Shown here one piece after another: positions 45,401-54,400 of a stretch of 64,000 nucleotides of DNA. The notes beneath the pieces are model-generated. The model was given only the letters and a program-made list of their open reading frames with translations, was not told the origin of the DNA and searched no databases. Source of the stretch: Branchiostoma floridae (Eukaryota; Chordata; Leptocardii; Amphioxiformes; Branchiostomatidae); NCBI RefSeq assembly GCF_000003815.2, contig NC_049983.1:5935276-5999275 (forward strand), written 5' to 3'. The position numbers and the translations under genes are program-made. The first letter of the stretch is position 1; each line of letters opens with the position of its first letter.

Positions 45401-48400
45401 CGTGTTGCCAAATAATTTGCCCGGAAATGTCACTAGTTTGCTTCTATGATACCACAAGTATTGATCAAGTATCATTCAATAATTACAGCTCGAGAGGCAG
45501 CGTGCCGAACTGTCGCGAGAGTTGGAAGACATCGGCGAGAAGCTGGAAGAGTCTAGCGGTGCCACAGCTGCCCAGGTCGAGCAGAACAAGAAGCGAGAGG
45601 CCGAGCTCCAGAAGGTATCATAATCTCAGGGAGATCTCAGTTCAGATCTTTCAAAACGCTTGACAAAAGATAGGAGAATAACAGATACCCGAGACAACAC
45701 AATAGTAAACGAAAGATGCATGAAAAAAAGAAAAAGAATCTGATCAGTGTTTTATCCCGGCCCCTATGTATGAAAGACATGATAGTAATACAATTCAATC
45801 TCTACAACTGGATAAAAAAATAGATTTACGGACATTTCGATTGACATCCATCACTCTTCTTCAGCGTCACTAGAATCGAACTTGCAGAACAATTCAACAT
45901 TTACAAGTACATCACAAAGGAAAATAAATTTTATTGTCTTCCCATAGGGAACTATGCAGACATGATTTACATTTGAGTGACATTTGCATGCGATCCTCGG
46001 GAGTTAGTAAATTGACAGGATCAACCATTTTTTCTAGTTAGATGTACTGTATAGAATTGTTCTGCCAGTTCCTTCTAGTGACACTGAAGATGAGTGGTGG
46101 ATTTCACTCGGAACGTCTGGAAGTAAATCGTGTATTATTTGATCTAATTATAGATATTGAATGGTATTCGAATATTGTTTACCTGTATGTCTAACCTTCA
46201 TTAAAGAATAACAATGACAATGACATTGATCTTTATTGCATATTCCTGCCCAACATGGGCTGAATGCATTGAGTTAGATAACTTAATAAGTATAGGTGTA
46301 AAGAGGTTACATTTTATATCTAAAATCTACAGAGTCTCTTCTCTCTTTTTAAAACTTGTGTAAACAAATTTACAGAGCTTTTCCAGTACATTGTACTTTT
46401 TAGTCAACATAATGTAGCTGAACATTTCGTCCTTGCTTAAACATGCATATTCATGATCTAGTTGTAGTGTGCTTATGAGAGACTGGCGCATCTGTGTGTA
46501 TAGTGGGCATTCTAAAAGAAAATGTGTTTCATTCTCTACATATGTATCCTTGCAAAATGTACATATCATGTCGCATGATAGGTTCGTCGTGAGCTGGAGG
46601 AAGCTACCATTGGCCATGAAGCTGCCACCGCCAGCTTGAGGAAGAAGCACAACGACACCGTGGCGGACATGTCTGACTCAGTGGAAAACCTGCAGAGGGC
46701 CAAGGCCAAGCTTGAGAAGGAGAAGAACTCCCTCAGGGTGGAGGTCGATGACCTGGCTTCCAACGTCGAGCAGGTCACCAAGCAGAGGGTAATGATTTCT
46801 GACGTTCTCACCATTTCTTAAGAGCTGCCTTAGACTAGGACGATCTCTATTGGTGGAAGCCATGGTTGTAAAGTGTAAACTTTGTTCCAACGCAAAAGAA
46901 GAAGACGGTGGCAGGTTCCGCCTTCCCGCCATCTATGATTCACTGCTGACGTCATCCTCCGACTTCCGGAACGTCAATGAAGCGAATCGTACACATGAAG
47001 AACGTCGACGTGCTTGACCGAAAATTTATGGAGAGTTTTCTTCTTTTGTGTTGGAACAAAGTTTAAACTTTACCACTATAGAGGGTAGTCAGTTCTGACC
47101 TCCTAACTATTGCTAAAGAGCTGCTTCAGAATAGGAACACTATTGGCGAAAGATCTTGTTGTGATAAACACCAAATAGCAATTACTCACGCAACTGGATA
47201 TGGTTTTGCAAATGATCAGGCGTTTTATGTAGAATCATTACCTTTCGTCAGTGACACCGGAGGGCAGTTTTTTTATATCCTAACTATGATCATGAGTTGC
47301 ATGCAAAAGAGATTTAGTTGGAGAGCAGGTTTTTATCCTAGCTATGAATTAATTTGCAAAAGCATGCCCGTAGCCCCCCCCCCCACGCTCAAAAGGTCCG
47401 CTTTTTCAGACTCGAAGGTCCACTTTTTCATGTCCAAGATTTTTTTCAAAGGCATGACTGATTTGCATTTTTCCCTGATAGACATTTCAGCCAATCGTAG
47501 TGAGTCTATCAGCAAAATTTGCCTCAGAAAGAGCAGGAAATGGCTTTTCAGAGGGTCCAGATTTCAAAATTTCCCGGACCTCCATTGCGACGCCTCGCGC
47601 CTTTGGTGTCGGACATGGTAAAAATATGTCGAGGGAGTTGGCCTCAAAGACTTACGCAAAAGCCTTGTCCTTTAATAGAAATTCCATTAAACTTCGCAAG
47701 CGATTTTCGCCCGTCAAAATGCAAGAAATGGCGTTTTAGAGGGTCAAAATTTCAATTTTTTCGGGGGAGCATGCCCCTGGCCCCCCTAGGTAGATCACGC
47801 CGAAGAGTCTCGCGCCTGCGGCGCTCGATGGTACCACAATTACTAAAAAGAACCCCCCAACCAAAATCCTGGCTACGGGTATGAAAAGAGAGGAAGGGAA
47901 TTGTTAGTAGTCCAAAGGAAACAAGTGTAAGGATCGACGTAACTTGTTATGATATGTTCACAGGTTTTTCGTAACAGCGTCAAAAACTCAGCCTGAAAAG
48001 TCACCTCAGGTTTAACTTTGAAAATACATTCCAATGATTTGAAGTAATCTAAAGACCTACCGCATTAAAAATACATTTGGGTGATTTGAAATAACCTAAC
48101 AACATTCTGTATTCAAATAATACATTCGGATGATTTGAGATAACCTGGTGACTTACTGTATTGAAGGTACAAGCTGAGAAGATGAACAAGCAGCTTGAAG
48201 ATCAGTACGTGGATGCCAACCAAAGGCTGGAGGAGAATGCCCGTGTCTCACAGGAACTGGGATCACTGAAGACACGCCTGACCGCTGAAAACAACGACCT
48301 AGGGCGCCAGCTGGAAGAGGCAGAGGGCATCGCAAACCAACTCAGCAGGTACGTACAAATCATGTATCTGTATCTGTATCTAAATTTATATAGCCGATTC

Positions 48401-51400
48401 AACTGCCCTTCGGCATAACACTCCAGCTTCGCAGGCAGCTGGTTCTATCACACTGAACGACCTGTCACACCTAACATTTGCATTTCCTAGTGAAGATGCC
48501 CCTACGTATACTGTGCTTTTTGATAACATATTCAACTCCACTGGGAAAATACGAATTTGAGAACGCGTCAATCCTAGGTTGGTTATTCTGGTGCTTGAAG
48601 GCATGACAATTCCTTGTTCTATTTTTGAGCTGGTATTAGATACTTATCTGTCGGTACATCCACCAGTTTGTTGTTCCTTTCGTAAATCATGCAATGTGTA
48701 CGATGTTGTAAATGCGGCAGTGGAACTGAAGACATATTAAATTCTATCGAAAAAAAATATGTTGTCAACTTGAGGGACAAATGTTTAAGTAGATGTTTAT
48801 ATTTCGATGTACAGATCCAAGAGCATGCTCACACAACAGATGGAGGAAGTCAAACGTCAGCTCGAGGAGGAGACCAAGGGCAAGAACGGCCTAGCTCACC
48901 AGCTGCGTGCTACTCAGTCCGACTGCGATGCTCTGCGTGAGTCCCTGGAGGAGGAGCAGGAGGCCAAGTCGGAGATTCAGCGCCATCTGGCCAAGGCTAA
49001 CTCCGAGGTGGCGGCCTGGCGCTCCAAATACGAGACCGACGCCATCCAGAGAACAGAGGAGTTGGAGGAGGCCAAGAAGAAGCTGGCCGCCCGTCTGCAA
49101 GACGCCGAGGAGCAGGTTGAGTCCGCCAACGCCAAGTGTGCCAGCCTGGAGAAGACCAAGAACAGGTTGGCTGGCGAGGTGGAGGACCTGATGTTGGATG
49201 TAGAAAAGGCTAACACACTGGCGTCTCAGCTGGAGAAGAGGCAACGTCTGGTCGACAAGCAGATGCACGAATGGAGGATGAAGTGCGAAACTCTGGGTGC
49301 CGAGTTGGAAGCATCCCAGAAGGAGCACCGTGCTTACCAGACCGAGCTTCTGAAGCTGAGGAATGTCTTTGACGAAGGCATCGAGGCTCTTGATGCCTTG
49401 AAGAAGGAGAATAAGGTCTTACAGGGTATGTATTTGAGGAAAACATTATTTTGTAGTACTGCGGCAAGATCGCGTAGGGTAATCGGCAGCGCGTTTGGCT
49501 CAGGCCATGGAGGTTCGAAACCTACCTTGTCACCGATCTTTACACGACTTTCCTCTGAATGAGTACCTAGCCTCGGCTAGAGCCGTCGCTCGGATATGAC
49601 GTTTAATGGAGGTCCCGTTTTTGGGGATAGCACCACCCTTGGCATGCTGAAGAACCCGCCACACTTATCGAAAAGAGACCTTCCCGTTGTGAGCTGATCA
49701 AACCATTCCGGCCCAAATGGGGTAGGGAATCTCCCGAGCAGCCACCGTAACCCCTGCTTCACCTATTGTGTTAGTTAGTCAAACTTGCCGAAGCTTGTTT
49801 CTAACTTAGGGAGAAGAAATGCCGCTACAGTGGGCGTAGAATGCGTTGCCGAGAAGTGGTCAGTTGTGGCCCTGCACTGATCATGAGCAACCTCGTTTAA
49901 AAAATGCCGTTCACACTTCCGCCGTCCCTGTTCATGTATGGTTTATGTAATCATTGTGTCTCTCGACAGAGGAAATCAACGACCTGAACGACCAGTATGC
50001 AGAGAGTGCAAAGAACATTCACGAACTTGAGAAGACCAAGAAGCGCCTGGTCGTTGAGAAGGAGGAGCTTCAAAACGCCTTGGACGAGGCCGAGGGCGCT
50101 CTTGAGATTGAACAGGGCAAAGTAAGTAGATAGCAAAACATATATATTAGATACGCGATTCAGCAAATTAACGAATGGTTAAGAATGATTTATTGGGCTG
50201 TCACACTGAAACCGAATCAGAAGGAATCAAGCAACACCAGCCGGAATAAGAATTTGCAATTTTCGTGCCATTTGCCAGCGGAAATTCCAAATGGATACAA
50301 TACCTCTTGACACGAGAGGCGGAATGAGCCGAAATGCCGTCTGAATAAAACTTCTTGTATATTCCAGGGTATGCATAGTACATTCTAGAAATCCTCACTG
50401 TATTCCCGATATTTGCGTTAATTGTGGTGGCCGGCCAGTTCTACATCAAATGAGATCAGAATGTTTCGAATAATGTTGTAATGCCTTATAATGCGATCGT
50501 ACTGCAGTTATAATAGTTAGAATACATTTTGAATGCAGTTCGACATTTCTTTCAAATGCACCTTGAAACTTTTGACATGACAAAAAAATTCGGGACGGCT
50601 ACAAGAATAGGCACAAATACCTGCAGTGAAAATTTCTAGGATACACTAGGAATATACAAAGAATATTCAGACGACATTCCGGCTCATTCCGATTCTCGTG
50701 TGAATGGGCCATTATTGTCTTATACAACACACCAATTTTGACGGCTCTTCTCACAGGTTGTCAGGACTCAGCTTGAACTGGCCCAGCTGAAGGGTGACAT
50801 CGAAAAGAAAATCGCCGAAAAGGACGAGGAGTTTGAAAGCTCACGGTGAGTGGGGCGATATCTCAACTATCTAAAAAGTGGGTTTTAAAATACCAGTGTA
50901 TCAAGTTGTAATCTTCATCATCTATCGACTTGCCAAGATATTGCATATTTCTTTGTAATTAATTGTGGATCCTCTACTGAGTAGAGCCATTTAGTTACTC
51001 TCCGTCCTCAACTAGCTGTAGATGTAGATCTTTTTGTAGATCTCATTGGAGAGCAAGTTTATACAAATATATCCTTTGAACTAATACGCAAAAGCGATAT
51101 AGTAGGAAAACAGGCTTTTCTTTTCTAAGTATGAAAGGATAACTGTGTAGATGTACTTTTACCCCTATGATTTTCCAGACGTTTGATGCAATTTATATCT
51201 TTAATAGTAAGAACCAGGCTCGTGCCATGGATAGCGTGCAAGCATCTATAGAGATCGAGACAAAACAAAAGGGAGAAGCACAACGAGCGAAGAAACACTT
51301 GGAAGGACATCTCAACGAGATTGAGGTTCAGCTGGAGACCGCCAACAGGGCCAACGCTGAGGCCAGGAAGACCATTGCCAAGCTGCACTCCCAAATCCAA

Positions 51401-54400
51401 GAGATGCAGGTAAGGCCACACTATTTTAATTTTATGGATGACATCCCCTGGAAACACCAAAACTAATGCGAGAGGGCGGAAAAAAAGACAAATCTAGCAA
51501 AAAATGATGCTAAACCATAGGGCTAAACAGCCCATTCTTTCTCAGGCTTGGTTTGTCTTACGTTCGAAAAGACAATCGTTATCAACTTTTTTTTTCATTA
51601 TTTCCATTATAGTTAAAAGAGGGAAACAAGAGCGCTGTGGTCCCCACCACCTGACCAGGTGTCCCCTTACCCCGGAGAGCAGACCCTCTAGCAAGCACAG
51701 AATTCTGATAGACCAGGGATGTTATTGGGTCACATGTGGGCACTACTTTTTAGAACAGACGAAAATCAATGCGCGTGCGGATGTCACTCATAATATTATG
51801 TCATTCTGGCGTAACTCATCGGCTTGGGTAATGATGAATAGAACTATACTGGAGGTGAATTAAACGTGGAAATTGCACTCTGTTGTATCGGCGCATCAAA
51901 AATTGCCAATGGATGGAACCACATAAGGTAAAGAAATTAACTATACTTTACTCTTCCTACAGGTTACCATCGACGACGAGCAGCGGCAACGTGATGAGAT
52001 CCGTGAGCAGTACAACATGTCTGAGCGCAAGTGCCAGATGCTGGTCAGCGAAACTGATGAGGTAAGTACTCGTACTCAATCCATTACACTTTTTTTCCTG
52101 GGGCCGGGGAGGGGGGTCTCAGCCACCCCCTCCCCCAACCTGCGTGATGTCGAAACGGCTTGGTTTTCGAGGGGGATGATGTACTTGTAAAGTTTTATCT
52201 TTTCTGTAATTTTGGTGTCGTTATAACGTAATTTGACGGAATTATGACGACATCATGTGATTTTATTGGCTAAACCCGTCTATAATATATAATTTAAAAG
52301 GCGATTTCCGTTATACTTAAATCATTGAACAAAACGGCAACTAATACGGGTGTCATTGATATTCAAGTCTGTCAGATTGACGTCAAAATGACGTCAGAAA
52401 ATGACATCATATGTCCGCCATCTTGGGTCGGCTATCAACATTTTGAGAGTCTCTTCACTTACTTACAAGTTGAGTCTCTACACTTTACTCGACATATTTT
52501 CCCTTCAGGTCCGCGGTGCATTGGACAACGCAGAGAGATCTCGTAAGACCGCCGAATCTCAGCTGGTGGAGACCAACGAGAGGCTTGGTGAGCTGAGCAC
52601 GCAGAACTCAGCCCTGTCCGGACACAAGCGCAAGCTGGACGGTGACCTGTCGCAGATCCAGGGCGAACTGGAAGAGGTCATCAGTGACCACAAGAGTACC
52701 GAGGAGAGGGCTAAGAAAGCCATGGCTGATGTATGTATAGTTTGCGTCCTTCGGCTTTACCTTGTTTTTAACGATTCAAAATATAAGATTCCGAAACGAA
52801 AATAAACGAGCGCACTGTTCTGTACATTTTTTTAATAATTATGATGGGAGTTGTCAATGAATAGGGTTTCGTATTAATTTCGTATTTATCGTCCATTTTC
52901 TATTAGAGTGTTTTTATACAATGATATACGCAATTCTTTTACCAGTGCTCTCAATGTACTAGACACACGCTATAAATAGTGGACCAAGGACGAACTATTT
53001 GTATGTATGATTACTGCCAACCACAGACAATATTGTACAACAAAAACTCGTGTACACCCATGGGAAGGGAGGGAAGAGGCATGTAAACAATAAATAAAGT
53101 GATAGCATAGCTGCAGATGTTTTGTTTATCAAATTGTTCACTTATAACACTTAATGCAATAGTACTTAGCCTTTAGTACTCAATTCAACACAATCGAACT
53201 ACTGCATCTAGCCCTTGTGAGCAGGAACATGCAAGTAAAGATAATCATTAAAGATTATTCCTTTACAACCAGACATCCCGTATGGCTGAGGCTCTTCGTG
53301 TGGAGCAGGAGAACTCTCAGCACGCCGAGAAGGTCAAGCGAAACCTGGACGCCAACCAGAAGGATCTGCAGCGCCGCCTGGATGAGGCTGAGGCAATTGC
53401 ACTCAAGGGAGGCAAGCGTGCCATCCAGAAGCAGGAGAACAGGGTAAGCATGAAGTATTGTAAAGCTGCCTGTACATAATGCAAATACTTTACGTTTTGT
53501 GACCGCATCTGAACTGTGAGCAGCGACACCTGTCCTGCAGTACAATATGAACCAGTCAGAATTGCCCTGAAGAAGGTGACAGACGGTCACCAAAACGTCG
53601 GTGAGCATTGGTTGTGTAAAAATAGTCTCTTTATTCAGTGACATACCAACCTGATGAAACTATTTACGGATGAAGTATTGTAGTTCTGTCTAATCATTCG
53701 ATATCCATAGCAGATGGATCATTGCTACAAAGTCAAAGGCATACAGCCTATAGTAACGATATATACTGATCTTATAGATGCAAATGCACAGTTCTTATAT
53801 ATATAAAAAAACTGTGAATGGTACACCAAATCAGCGTATGTCCTCAGTAATGTTCTTGTACATCCCATTCCATCGTGCCTTGTCCGCTGCCTGGTCCCGC
53901 AGCCATTTCAGCATGTAAGATGCCATCTTGACGTTCTGATTGAAATATGCCATCAACCAGGCAATCTAGCGGGCCTTTATCCGTGCATTTTGGACAGGTG
54001 ATGAGCCAGACATGCGTAGGAGACGCTCAAAAAGGCACCATTTGTGACATTGTATCTTTTTAACGAGTTTGTTCGGAGCAAGGACATTAAACCACTTCAA
54101 GGCAATGAACTTAGAAGTTGGTAATAATTGTGCACGGAGATATAGCGTTGGACATTTGTTTTGAAGGCTGACAAGTTGTAGACAGGAGGGAAACAGTTGT
54201 CGTCGAGAGAGTTCCATAATTTGGCTGTTCGGGGAAAGAAACTGTTGCTGTAGAAGGACTTGGAAACCGGCAATTGAACAGTATAGCGATGTGAGTTTGA
54301 AGAGAACCTAGTGTTGCGCTGAATAACCCTTAGCGGAGGGATAGTTAGTATTTCGTTGTGTAGAAAAGAGACAGCCCATAACACAATCAATATTTACCAT

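Noticed and set aside
48891..49328. Minus-strand Leu-rich ORF
   Set aside because: Antisense shadow of myosin exon 25.
51178..51207. Upstream exon 28 acceptor at CCAG 51177
   Set aside because: Better polypyrimidine context, but it breaks phase with exon 27 and runs to a stop.
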